From NCBI RefSeq assembly GCF_000333615.1, contig NZ_BADL01000151.1, positions 1 through 50,453 of the forward strand: a stretch of 50,453 nucleotides of DNA, given 5' to 3'. The notes beneath the pieces are model-generated. The model was given only the letters and a program-made list of their open reading frames with translations, did not search any database and was not told the origin of the DNA. The position numbers were made by a program, and so were the translations under genes. The stretch comes from Ideonella sp. B508-1. GTDB lineage: Bacteria > Pseudomonadota > Gammaproteobacteria > Burkholderiales > Burkholderiaceae_C. Positions 34,854 to 43,084 of this stretch are shown one piece after another (the stretch's first letter is position 1; every line of letters starts with the position of its first letter).

Positions 34854-35285
34854 TTACGTTGCGCGATCGCCTTCCTGGGCGGTCTCGGCATCACGCCGAT
34901 CAGGGTTCCCGTGTGGAAGTGACAACAACTCACCGAACCGGAACATAAACCACGCCTCGCCCAATGCCTGGGCCAGCAGATTCCGGGCACGACGCGCCAT
35001 GGCTTGGCGACGCGCATCATCCGCCAGAAGTTGCTCGCCTTGCTCAGCCAGGTCGGCGTGGTCCCAGCGCATGGGCAAGCAGGTTTCCCCCAGTGACCTG
35101 GCCCCTAGACCAGGCGCAAAAGCAATGTCCTGGGATGGTTGTTCCACGCCCTGCCCAATGGGTGCCACCGTTGCCGCCAAGGCCCCGCAGGCATTGGTGG
35201 CGCCATGGTTGGAGGCCAGGCTTACGACTGTCCGGAGGAAGGTTTCATGGCACGGCTTCCTGCAAGCGCTCGGTGTGGGGAACAC
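34854..35285 (-). CDS. Hypothetical protein, possible glycosyltransferase remnant
   Basis: 143-residue frame between the GT4 gene and rlpA. It has no clear domain; the part around VVSLASNHGATNACGALAATVAP and the charged helix with LLADDARRQAMARRARNLL resembles the C-terminal end of GT4-like transferases. It begins 41 bp inside the GT4 gene in another frame. An ATG that overlaps the GT4 stop (35246-35248, ATGA) would be the expected coupled start, but its frame stops after eight codons. This suggests a broken gene. It could also be a real small gene; no function is assigned. Confidence 0.45.
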   Translation of the reverse strand: MFPTPSACRKPCHETFLRTVVSLASNHGATNACGALAATVAPIGQGVEQPSQDIAFAPGLGARSLGETCLPMRWDHADLAEQGEQLLADDARRQAMARRARNLLAQALGEAWFMFRFGELLSLPHGNPDRRDAETAQEGDRAT

Positions 35286-36474
35286 AGGCTCTCAAGAGTT
35301 GGGCCAGTTTCGCTGCTTCGGTCTCGGCCGCGTGCTGCTGCCGCGCCCGGGCAAACCCATGTTCACCCCAGGCGTCCAGTTCAGACACAGGCATGCGGGC
35401 CACCGCAAGCATGGCCTGCGCAAGAGCCTCGACATCCCCGGCCGGCACCAGCCAGCCGCTGCGCCCCGGCTCCACCAGTTCGGGAATGCCCGCCACACAG
35501 GTTCCGAGAACAGGCCGCCGCAGGGCCAAGGCTTCCATCATCACCACCGGCAGACCCTCGGCGAAGCTCGCAGACACCAGAGCACGTGATGCCAGCAGCA
35601 GATCCTGAACTTCGGTGTTGCCGATCCAACCCGTGATGCGGACATGGGCGGCCAAGTTCAGTGCGCGGATGTCCGACTCCAACTGGGATCGCATCGGACC
35701 ATCTCCCGCGAGCACCACCCGAAGGTCAGCGCCCTGGTCCAGCGCCTTTCGCAACGCCTGCAGCAGCAGGACTTGCCCCTTCTCCGGGCTGAGCCGCCCG
35801 ACGCAAACCAATTGGGCCGGCGCCCCAGTGGGGACGGGTACACGGGGCCGGGCCCAGTAGGTGCTGTCCAACCCGCAATGCACGACCTGCACCTTGCTCC
35901 AGTCGGCGGGATCGAGCCAGCGCATCAACTGGCTCCGGCCAAACGAGGAAATGGCCACAACGAACCGTGCGCGCCGAGCCTTTTCCGTCAGCGCCAGGGC
36001 GTGGGGTGCATCGAATTCCTCCGGGCCGTGAACCGTCATGCTGTAGCCTGGCCCCCCCAGGGACCGACACAACAGCATGACCAGGGCCGAGTTGGTCCCG
36101 AAGTGCACATGCACATGGGAGACCGCACCTTGGCGGAGCCAGTCCTTGAGCAGGCAGGCTTCAGCAAAGGCGATGCCCAGCTTGGCAAGGGGGATGCGGT
36201 TGCGCCAAGCCAGCCCTGCCATCAGCCGCCACGCCGCGGGCCAGCGGGGCAGCGCCGCCAAAATGGCCCACAGGAACGCTCGCACGGGCGCATCCAGCAA
36301 CAGCCGCGTGCGCCCCAGCTCCACCAAATCCTGCGGGTCGACCAGCTCCTCAACCGGTGACCGCAGGGCGATGCGTTCCACCGAGAGGCCCAGGGCTTCC
36401 AGCGCCTGGATCTCCCTTCGGATGAAGGTGTGGCTCACCTTGGGATACTGGTTGACGAAATAAGCGATGCGCAT
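35245..36474 (-). CDS. Glycosyltransferase family 4 (GT-B)
   Basis: 409-residue cytoplasmic or membrane-associated retaining glycosyltransferase. The N-terminal Rossmann domain begins MRIAYFVNQYPKVSHTFIRREIQAL; the donor-binding domain has VCVGRLSPEKGQVLLLQAL, LAGDGPMRSQLE, and the EX7E-type stretch ASFAEGLPVVMMEALALRRPVLGT followed by IPELVEPGRSGWLVP. It is part of the EPS operon, 36 bp after the methyltransferase. The sugar transferred is unknown. Confidence 0.93.
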   Translation of the reverse strand: MRIAYFVNQYPKVSHTFIRREIQALEALGLSVERIALRSPVEELVDPQDLVELGRTRLLLDAPVRAFLWAILAALPRWPAAWRLMAGLAWRNRIPLAKLGIAFAEACLLKDWLRQGAVSHVHVHFGTNSALVMLLCRSLGGPGYSMTVHGPEEFDAPHALALTEKARRARFVVAISSFGRSQLMRWLDPADWSKVQVVHCGLDSTYWARPRVPVPTGAPAQLVCVGRLSPEKGQVLLLQALRKALDQGADLRVVLAGDGPMRSQLESDIRALNLAAHVRITGWIGNTEVQDLLLASRALVSASFAEGLPVVMMEALALRRPVLGTCVAGIPELVEPGRSGWLVPAGDVEALAQAMLAVARMPVSELDAWGEHGFARARQQHAAETEAAKLAQLLRACVPHTERLQEAVP

Positions 36475-36510
36475 GGATGGCTCTGGGCGTGCCGGCAGAC
36501 GTCGCCCCGT

Positions 36511-37350
36511 TCAGGAGCTGGGCGAGAGTTGGATCAGGCTGTCTTCATCGAAAACAGGACAGCCATCGGCCAGCAGTGGCCCTGCCAGGCGAGAGCACAG
36601 CGCTGCACTCGTCTCGAAGTGCTGCGTGCGATAGCCGAGTCGGGCATGAACGTCCGCCACCTGCGCCCGGTCTGCCGGCAGGCGAAACGGCTCGGCAGTC
36701 TGTTCGCTGCGGCCGAAATCCTGGACCACCTCGGGACGCTTGAAGTCGTAGGCGAGCACACCCTCTGGGCCCAGGCGTCGCGCGAGATCTCTCAGAAAGG
36801 CCTCGAATCGGGTCTTCTCGACGTAGGGACTGACGCCTTCGAGCATCACCAGCCAACGCTCTCCGGCATGGGCGTCCATCCAGGCATTGAGCTCAGGGCA
36901 GACAGGGGCATTGAGATCCAGCGGCAGATAGGTCACGTGAGCGCCGCCACCCAGGCGCACTCTTGCCAGCGCCTGCTTGCTGGCAATCGCCTCGGGCTGG
37001 TCGAGCTCCACCACCCCGACACCATGTGCCTTCAATCGGGACTCGAAACGGTAAGCCCGAGTGTCACCACCACAACCCAGATTCAGAATGTGATCGACGC
37101 CTCGGTCCACAGCGTCCAGAAAGACCTGATCGTAGTAGCGGGTGCGCGCCAGCAGGTAAGCGTAGAAGGGCTCGGCCCTCAAGCGATTCAGGAACCAGCG
37201 GCCCCGCACCGCGCATTCCAGGCGCTTCCCGCCCGGCAGCAGGCGGACCGCCATGTGATCCGGGTTGCGGTTCTCTGGAGTCTCGTATCGGGATTGGATC
37301 GCCCTCACCTGCCCCACCCGCGCCAGGAAACTGAGATTGGGAAGTCTCAT
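36511..37350 (-). CDS. Class I SAM-dependent methyltransferase, leucine carboxyl methyltransferase-like
   Basis: 279-residue methyltransferase of the LCM/PPM1-like group (PF04072 type). The SAM motif is ILNLGCGGDTRAYRFES, followed by VGVVELDQPEAIASK and LEGVSPYV. ATG 37350 is chosen because AAGGA lies 8 bp upstream; an in-frame start at 37395 adds 15 residues. In bacteria this family methylates carboxyl or hydroxyl groups of small molecules; in this operon it may methylate a glycan residue or a lipid-linked intermediate. That role is inferred from position only. Confidence 0.85.
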   Translation of the reverse strand: MRLPNLSFLARVGQVRAIQSRYETPENRNPDHMAVRLLPGGKRLECAVRGRWFLNRLRAEPFYAYLLARTRYYDQVFLDAVDRGVDHILNLGCGGDTRAYRFESRLKAHGVGVVELDQPEAIASKQALARVRLGGGAHVTYLPLDLNAPVCPELNAWMDAHAGERWLVMLEGVSPYVEKTRFEAFLRDLARRLGPEGVLAYDFKRPEVVQDFGRSEQTAEPFRLPADRAQVADVHARLGYRTQHFETSAALCSRLAGPLLADGCPVFDEDSLIQLSPSS

Positions 37351-37408
37351 CGGAGCCGTCCTTGCTGCTTCATTCCACACCGCACGTGTCGCCACCTCTC
37401 TGATGAAT

Positions 37409-38371
37409 TCAATTGCGCGCTCCCGACATCATCAGCTCTGCTGCACGTCGCTTGCCATGGCGAAGTGCGAGCCACTGATAGCGCCGCAAATACGCCCTGA
37501 ATTGCGGATCCTCATAACGCGGCAGGCGCAGCAAGGCGCTGCGCAGCCACCCCCAGAGCATGGCCAAGCTCCCAAAAAGATAAGGCTTCTGGTTGATGCG
37601 CCCGACGGCACTGGCCACCATGAAAAGAAGCCCTGTCCCCATGAAGTACTGACCAAAGCCATGGCGCATCCGCCCGGTCAGGATGCCACTCTGGCTGGAT
37701 CCCATCGGCCGGAGATGGATGAAACGCAGGTCAGGCTCATCCCAGCTGCAGGCCTTCCAGCCGAGCATGCGACAGCGATGGCAGTCGATGCCATCCCACA
37801 TCACCTCGCGGACAAAGCCACCGATGGCCAGGAAGCAGCGGGTCCTGTAGAACTTGGTCATGCCCAGCGAGGTGTCGTCACCATGGCGCTCGTTGACCAG
37901 CCCCCCATTCTCCTCAAGATAGGCCTTCCCACTGCAAGTGGCGATGCTCGGATCCGCATCCATCTTCTCCATCAGTCGCTCGAAGTAGCGCAGCGGCAGC
38001 GAGAGATCAAGATCCAACTTGCACAGGAAGTCGAACGCATTCGGGTCGATGGTGTCGAAGCCCGCGTAGAAGGCATCGATCACACCGGGTCCCACCGAAC
38101 GACGTCCACGGTCCGGACGGGTCACGATCCGGATCCAGTCATGCCGCTGCGCATACTCCGCCAGAATCGCCGGCGTGGCATCTGTGGAGCCGTCATCGAC
38201 GATCACCCAGCAGGCGGGCGGGCAGGATTGCGCGATCACGCTGTCCAGCGTCCGTCGCATGTAGTCGGCCTCATTCCGACAGGGCGAGATCAGCACATAA
38301 CGCGCTCCGGCCTGACGCAACGCCCGTCCGGAGTCCAAGCTGCTCGCCGGCTCGGAAACCCTCGAATTCAT
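37409..38371 (-). CDS. Glycosyltransferase family 2
   Basis: 320-residue GT-A transferase. Motifs are YVLISPCRNEADYMRRTLDSV, WVIVDDGSTDATPAIL and the donor-binding FLCKLDLDLSLPLRYF; later a GIDCHRCRMLGWKACSWDEP acceptor/catalytic segment. GGAGG with 5-bp spacing supports ATG 38371 (MNSRVSEP) over ATG 38383 four codons upstream. The C-terminal third has a hydrophobic stretch (FMGTGLLFMVASAVGR) that could rest on the membrane. Part of the EPS operon. Confidence 0.92.
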   Translation of the reverse strand: MNSRVSEPASSLDSGRALRQAGARYVLISPCRNEADYMRRTLDSVIAQSCPPACWVIVDDGSTDATPAILAEYAQRHDWIRIVTRPDRGRRSVGPGVIDAFYAGFDTIDPNAFDFLCKLDLDLSLPLRYFERLMEKMDADPSIATCSGKAYLEENGGLVNERHGDDTSLGMTKFYRTRCFLAIGGFVREVMWDGIDCHRCRMLGWKACSWDEPDLRFIHLRPMGSSQSGILTGRMRHGFGQYFMGTGLLFMVASAVGRINQKPYLFGSLAMLWGWLRSALLRLPRYEDPQFRAYLRRYQWLALRHGKRRAAELMMSGARN

Positions 38372-38389
38372 GGCCACCTCCATGGCATT

Positions 38390-39154
38390 TCAGATATCCC
38401 GCCACCACCGCCATGGCAGGCACAGCGACTTCCACCCGGCCTGCAAGGCAAACCGGTAGCGTGTGCGACGGCCCTCATACGGACTGCCATCGGTGCCTCG
38501 ACGCCCCAAAAGGCGGACAGGCCAGCGGAAGGACAGCACGCATTTGACATCGGTCCTCGCCGGCGCACCAAGGTGCCGACGCAGGATGAGCTCGGGCGGC
38601 TCCTGAGACGCGAACTGCGTGTACAGGCCACGGACGATGGCCCGGTATCCCTTGGCACTCCATGCCATCACGCTCATCTCGACCCACTGGTGATCGGCCA
38701 TCACGTAGAAATCCACATGCCGCGGTGCCGAGCTTGCCAGTGCGGCGAAATTGGCCACCACGTAGCGCCCGGATACCTTCCAGACCAGGGCATCGTCCCC
38801 CAGGGAAGACAGGACACGAGATCGCGCAAACAGCGCATCGATCAACTGGAACTCTGCATAGCCCCGATGGAAACGCAGCACTTGCTGCTGCGGTGCCAGT
38901 GCAACCCACTCAATGCCTGGATGGGGAAACTTGGCCGCCAGCCGAGCCAGCTCGTAGCCGGAGTTCTCCCCGAAAACGATGGCCCGCAGCACCCCCTGGG
39001 CCAACAGCCCCTGGTAGAAGGCCAGCGCATTTTCATATTCGGCCAAACGCTCGGCGGGGTCACGCAGGGCCAAGGTGGGCTGCCCCTCCGCCGGGCTCAC
39101 CGTCGCCGTCAGCAGCAACACATGACGGGAGGTGGCCTGAGGCAGGGCGCTCAC
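38390..39154 (-). CDS. Unrecognised EPS-cluster protein, possible glycosyltransferase
   Basis: 254 residues from GTG 39154, which overlaps the flippase stop (GTGA), a tight coupling that supports this unusual start. The sequence begins SALPQATSRHVLLLTATVSPAEG and contains VLRAIVFGENSGYELARLAAKF, a GYAEFQLIDALF segment and ALVWKVSGRYVVANF, a Rossmann-like alternation with scattered Trp/Tyr residues. No standard GT motif with a clear DxD is found. Proteins with such LLLTAT/FGENSG/KVSGRY features occur in polysaccharide clusters, but I cannot name a family. A basic Trp-rich C-terminus (GWKSLCLPWRWWRDI) may bind the membrane. Confidence 0.75.
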   Translation of the reverse strand: MSALPQATSRHVLLLTATVSPAEGQPTLALRDPAERLAEYENALAFYQGLLAQGVLRAIVFGENSGYELARLAAKFPHPGIEWVALAPQQQVLRFHRGYAEFQLIDALFARSRVLSSLGDDALVWKVSGRYVVANFAALASSAPRHVDFYVMADHQWVEMSVMAWSAKGYRAIVRGLYTQFASQEPPELILRRHLGAPARTDVKCVLSFRWPVRLLGRRGTDGSPYEGRRTRYRFALQAGWKSLCLPWRWWRDI

Positions 39155-40554
39155 CAGAAGACCCCTTGCCAACGGGCACCGATGAGCACCACGGCCGCCG
39201 ACACCCCCAGCCCCAGCGCGTCCAGCGCTGGAATCCAGATCCGGTACCGCCACTGGATCGTGGCATCCACCACGTACATGCCCAGGCTGTGGGCGGCGAT
39301 GCCCACGATCAGGCCATGCGTCCCACCCCACCACAGCCCGGCGAACGCACTGGCAACGTAGAGCACCAAGCGAATGGCAGAGTTCAGCATCATCAGCCTG
39401 GAGTTGCCCAGCGCCAGATAGAAGGGGCCGATGCCCGTCACGATCGAGGGTATGGCACAACTGGCAAACAGACGCAGGATCCACCCGCCATCGTGGTAAC
39501 GGTGATCGAGCAGCAGATTGACCACCTGCTGCCCGAACACCGACAGCACCCACAGCGGCGGAACGAACAGGGCCATCGTGCTCAAGCGAATCTTGGCCAC
39601 TCTCTTCCGCAGCTGGGGCAAAGCCTCGGTTTTGACCTTGGCATAGAGCGGGAACAGGACCTTGGAGCCGATCTGCTCATACGCCTGTCCCACCACGCTG
39701 GCCAGGGTGACGGCGATGGAAAAGACCCCCACTTCGGTCATGCTGACAAACCGACCCAGGATGAGACTGGCCGCACTGTTCGTGGCAAAACTCAGCACAG
39801 TGCTGAGGAAGATCCATTTGCCAAAGCCAATGAGCTCATGCACAGCAGCGGCATCCCAAGCCCATCGGTCCTTGGGACCTGGAATCAGGTAGTGACTGGC
39901 CAGCATCTTGAGAGTGGCCCCGAACAAGGCCGCGTTGACCAGGGCCCACACGCTGGAATACACGCTGGCAAAAGCCACCGTGACAGCCACCGTGAGGATC
40001 TGACTGCCCAGCTCGATCAGGGTCACCCGGCCGATGGAAATCTCCCGGAAGGCTGTCAGTAACTTCGTGGAGTTCAGCCCGGAGATCACTGCAGTCAAAC
40101 CGGTGACGATGACCAGCGGGACCAGCATGGGATCGCGGTAGAAGTGCGCGAAGGGCCAGGCGCCGGCAATGCAGAGCAGCCAGATGAGCACACCGCGAAT
40201 GCCCTGGAGGGTCCAGGCGGTGCTCAGGAAGCGGCGCTCTCCGCCGCGCTCGCTCTGAACCACACTGGGGCCCAGCCCCAGGTCGGAAAACATGTTCACC
40301 CCAATGAGGAACACATTCACCAGGGCCATCTGCCCGAAATACTCCGGAGCCAGCAGGCGCGTCAGCACCAGGTTGCTGACCAATCGGAGCACTTGCGTGC
40401 CACCATAGGCGAAGAGCGTCCAAGCCCCACCCGCCAGTGAGCGGCGGATCAGACCGGGCTCCGGTGCTCCTGCCACATCGGCAGGCAATGCTGCCTCCTC
40501 CGACTCAGAGACTTCAGGCAGCAGCCCGCTTGGGTTCACGACAGCATTCCCCAC
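39151..40554 (-). CDS. Wzx-like oligosaccharide flippase (MOP superfamily)
   Basis: 467-residue inner-membrane protein with about 12-14 helices, predicted to flip the lipid-linked repeat unit to the periplasm. The start MGNAVVNPSGLLPEV leads through a soluble acidic ~35 residues to the family entry RRSLAGGAWTLFAYGGTQVLRLVSNLVLTRLLAPEYFGQMALV. It ends GARWQGVFW. It lies 3 bp after the GT8-like gene and overlaps the next gene by 4 bp (GTGA). Confidence 0.93.
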   Translation of the reverse strand: MGNAVVNPSGLLPEVSESEEAALPADVAGAPEPGLIRRSLAGGAWTLFAYGGTQVLRLVSNLVLTRLLAPEYFGQMALVNVFLIGVNMFSDLGLGPSVVQSERGGERRFLSTAWTLQGIRGVLIWLLCIAGAWPFAHFYRDPMLVPLVIVTGLTAVISGLNSTKLLTAFREISIGRVTLIELGSQILTVAVTVAFASVYSSVWALVNAALFGATLKMLASHYLIPGPKDRWAWDAAAVHELIGFGKWIFLSTVLSFATNSAASLILGRFVSMTEVGVFSIAVTLASVVGQAYEQIGSKVLFPLYAKVKTEALPQLRKRVAKIRLSTMALFVPPLWVLSVFGQQVVNLLLDHRYHDGGWILRLFASCAIPSIVTGIGPFYLALGNSRLMMLNSAIRLVLYVASAFAGLWWGGTHGLIVGIAAHSLGMYVVDATIQWRYRIWIPALDALGLGVSAAVVLIGARWQGVFW

Positions 40555-40557
40555 GCC

Positions 40558-41436
40558 TCAGGCCCGCCCCAACTGCCTGCGGACCCAGCTTGCGACGCGG
40601 TGTATGGGCAACCGGATATTCCAGGCCCACCAGTCCTGAGCACCCTGTGTCCAGAGGCCCTGGGTCGGCGCACCGAACTTCTTGAACAAGGCAAGCAGTT
40701 GGCGGGTATAGGGTACCGCGGCTTCGTTGGCGGCGAAATGGACCATGCAGGGCGCAAAGGGCCGCCCGGTGGTGACAGCGATGAACTCACACATACCGTG
40801 CGCCGCGTCCATGCGCATGGTGCCCGGCCTTGCGCTGAGGTACCGCGCCATGAAGTCCTGATCAGGGGCCGGCGGAAGGCCAAGCATCGTCATCGCGATG
40901 GCCATGACGTCTTCGTCGGCATAGCGAATATCACCCGCCAACTCCCTGTAGTGCGCGGTCACCTTCCGCGCCGTCTCAAAAACTTCAACACAGGCCGGCT
41001 TCTCAAAGTAGGCATGGCCGGCCCCGTCAATGAAGACCAAACGATTCTTGCCGATTTTTGACAGCACCATGGCGCGGTCCAGTCCAAACGGACTTACCCC
41101 CTCTGACAGGTAGTCACCGCAAGCGCAGTATGCACGCCCCTTCCAGCGCTCAACAAAGGGTTGCAGATCCTTGAACACCAGCACATCCGAATCGAAAAAC
41201 AGGGTGCGCTCGAAGGGAGAATACCGGTCCAGGTAGACCTTGTGGACAAAGCCACGCAGACCCGCCTGCTCCGGAATCACATGGTCGAAGAAACGCCCGA
41301 CCTTCTCGGCCACCGATGCGCTGCATGCGACGGCCAGGGGAACATCGGGGTTGGTGACCCGCAACGACAAGGCCAACCCAATGGCCTTGAGGTAATCGCC
41401 ATCCGTCGCCAACGTCAGAACACCAAACTCGGGCAT
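40558..41436 (-). CDS. GT8-like glycosyltransferase
   Basis: 292-residue transferase with the metal-binding DxD at D82-S-D84 (RTLFFDSDVLVFKDL), typical of GT-A family 8. The N-terminus EFGVLTLATDGDYLKAIGLALSLR is the donor Rossmann start. ATG 41436 is chosen over an in-frame start at 41496 that adds 20 basic residues and no similarity. It precedes the flippase by 3 bp. The sugar and acceptor are unknown. Confidence 0.88.
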   Translation of the reverse strand: MPEFGVLTLATDGDYLKAIGLALSLRVTNPDVPLAVACSASVAEKVGRFFDHVIPEQAGLRGFVHKVYLDRYSPFERTLFFDSDVLVFKDLQPFVERWKGRAYCACGDYLSEGVSPFGLDRAMVLSKIGKNRLVFIDGAGHAYFEKPACVEVFETARKVTAHYRELAGDIRYADEDVMAIAMTMLGLPPAPDQDFMARYLSARPGTMRMDAAHGMCEFIAVTTGRPFAPCMVHFAANEAAVPYTRQLLALFKKFGAPTQGLWTQGAQDWWAWNIRLPIHRVASWVRRQLGRA

Positions 41437-41505
41437 GTCTGCCAATCTCCGCTCACGAACCCGCTCTCTCAGCGTCCAACCGCTGGACTGCCGCAAGAAA
41501 CTTCC

Positions 41506-41877
41506 TCAGGCCCCCATTGGGAGCGAATCAGTCATGTGTTGCCGAGGGATGCTCCTGTACCCGGTCGGCGAATATCTCAGCCGCGCATACCCCACACACA
41601 ACCCCGACAGCATCCAGTAGAGGATGGGAATATTGTTGATGCTGCTGACGGTCGTGATCATCACGATCACACCAATCATCGCTGCGATCAAGCTCCGCCC
41701 CAGGGCCCCCATCATCGGATCCTCTCTGAGCTCCAGCCAAGCTCGCACCGTACCCCAAAGCGAGCAAACAAAAACTCCCGCGAACAGGACCAGACCGACA
41801 CCACCATAGGCCAGCGCCACCTGAAGATAGCTGTTCACGATGTCCACGATGCCTTCCCCCTGGATCATGTCCTGCAT
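41506..41877 (-). CDS. O-antigen polymerase/ligase, part 2 (after frameshift)
   Basis: 123 residues in a frame different from part 1: the segment DMIQGEGIVDIVNSYLQVALAYGGVGLVLFAGVF is the family C-terminal periplasmic loop and last helices. Extending this frame upstream reads EDPFFGSFDFLSASE before the first Met, which continues the chain of part 1 after VIA. So the two parts are one gene missing a base near 41921-41926. As written, this part would not be made with part 1. Confidence 0.8.
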   Translation of the reverse strand: MQDMIQGEGIVDIVNSYLQVALAYGGVGLVLFAGVFVCSLWGTVRAWLELREDPMMGALGRSLIAAMIGVIVMITTVSSINNIPILYWMLSGLCVGYARLRYSPTGYRSIPRQHMTDSLPMGA

Positions 41878-43034
41878 TTCGCTGGCCGAGAGAAAGTCAA
41901 AGCTACCGAAAAAGGGATCTTCGCGATCACCGCGAACGAAGCATCGATCAAGCGTTCACGGTAGGTGACGTTGAATTCATCAACCTTGCCGATGAAGGGA
42001 AGCAGGTCCACCACCGAGGCCCCCCACGGTGTGACGGACAACAGCAGCGACGCCCCAAGCACCACGCCCGCCAGTTGCACCAGTCGACGCCCCCGATCGG
42101 GGCTGGTCAGGACCAGCATACCGATGATGGCAGCACCGCCCACCCAGGGGCCCCGGGACACCGGCGCCAGCAGGCCCGCGCCCACGCATGCACAGAGGGT
42201 CCAGTGATCCCGGCGATTCATCAGAGGCCGAACGGCCGCGCACAAGGCCAAGGCCAGGGCCATCACAAAGCCCAGCACGAGGGCATGCCCCGTCGTGACC
42301 ATCGCCCGAAGGGACTCGCCTCGCATGAGGTAGCCGCCCATGCCCCAGCGGTCCGCGCCCATGGCACCCATCAGGCTGTTGTAGAGCAGCCACTTCTTGG
42401 CCCACTCAAAGACAGCCAAAGGACACATCAGCGCCACCGCCAGAAGCAGCGACAGGATCGCATCCTGAGCACGCTCCAACTTCGCCATGGCACGGGTGGC
42501 CGCCACGTAGGGCAGGAAAACATCCAGGAAGTTGTAGATCGCGAAACGCGCACTGTTCGTGAACGTGTCGACAGACAGTTGCAGGACGAACTGCAGGAGC
42601 AAATAGATCAGCAGACAACGGTCGGCCCACGCACTGCCGAACCGGGCGCCCCCTGCCAAAGATCTCTGACTGATCCACCAGGGCAACAGCAATAGCAGCG
42701 AAAGCAGCCTGGGCAGGTTGATGTCCAGTAGGTAGTTGAGCCCACCAAAGCCATCGATGCGCACGGGAAACGATGGCAACAGAAACAGCAGAAGCAGGTA
42801 GACAGAGAAGGGGTAGGGATCCCGAGGCGAGAGCCAGAGGAACAGCAGCAGTCCGATCACGAACAGCCAGAAGCTATGCGAGAGAAAGGCCAACAGCAGC
42901 GCAAAGATCCACAGCCGAAACCGCTGGGTGTAGACCGCCGAGGTCTCCAGCCCAGCGAACAGCCGTCGCCCCCAGAACCAAATGGGCAAGCTCGCTGCCA
43001 GGATGATGACAAGCGCACGCAGATGTTCTGGCAT
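41865..43034 (-). CDS. O-antigen polymerase/ligase (Wzy/WaaL type), part 1, frameshifted
   Basis: 389-residue multi-helix membrane protein of the Wzy/O-antigen ligase fold, expected to polymerise or transfer the flipped repeat unit. About ten helices are visible, and the loop SRGPWVGGAAIIGMLVLTSP is typical. The frame goes wrong at about residue 370 (FAVIAKIPFSVALTFSRPAKCRT, then stop), where the other frame reads EDPFFGSFDFLSASE and leads into part 2. Together they give about 509 residues. It is flanked by the EpsG-like kinase and the GT8 gene. Confidence 0.85.
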   Translation of the reverse strand: MPEHLRALVIILAASLPIWFWGRRLFAGLETSAVYTQRFRLWIFALLLAFLSHSFWLFVIGLLLFLWLSPRDPYPFSVYLLLLFLLPSFPVRIDGFGGLNYLLDINLPRLLSLLLLLPWWISQRSLAGGARFGSAWADRCLLIYLLLQFVLQLSVDTFTNSARFAIYNFLDVFLPYVAATRAMAKLERAQDAILSLLLAVALMCPLAVFEWAKKWLLYNSLMGAMGADRWGMGGYLMRGESLRAMVTTGHALVLGFVMALALALCAAVRPLMNRRDHWTLCACVGAGLLAPVSRGPWVGGAAIIGMLVLTSPDRGRRLVQLAGVVLGASLLLSVTPWGASVVDLLPFIGKVDEFNVTYRERLIDASFAVIAKIPFSVALTFSRPAKCRT

Positions 43035-43084
43035 GTTCCAGCCGACTCAGCCGCGCGCCCGATACCCGCCGGCCATGGGCTCAG

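Noticed and set aside
41506-43034. Programmed frameshift in the O-antigen polymerase gene
   Set aside because: No slippery heptamer followed by a clear stem-loop was seen at the junction; mutation or sequence error is simpler.
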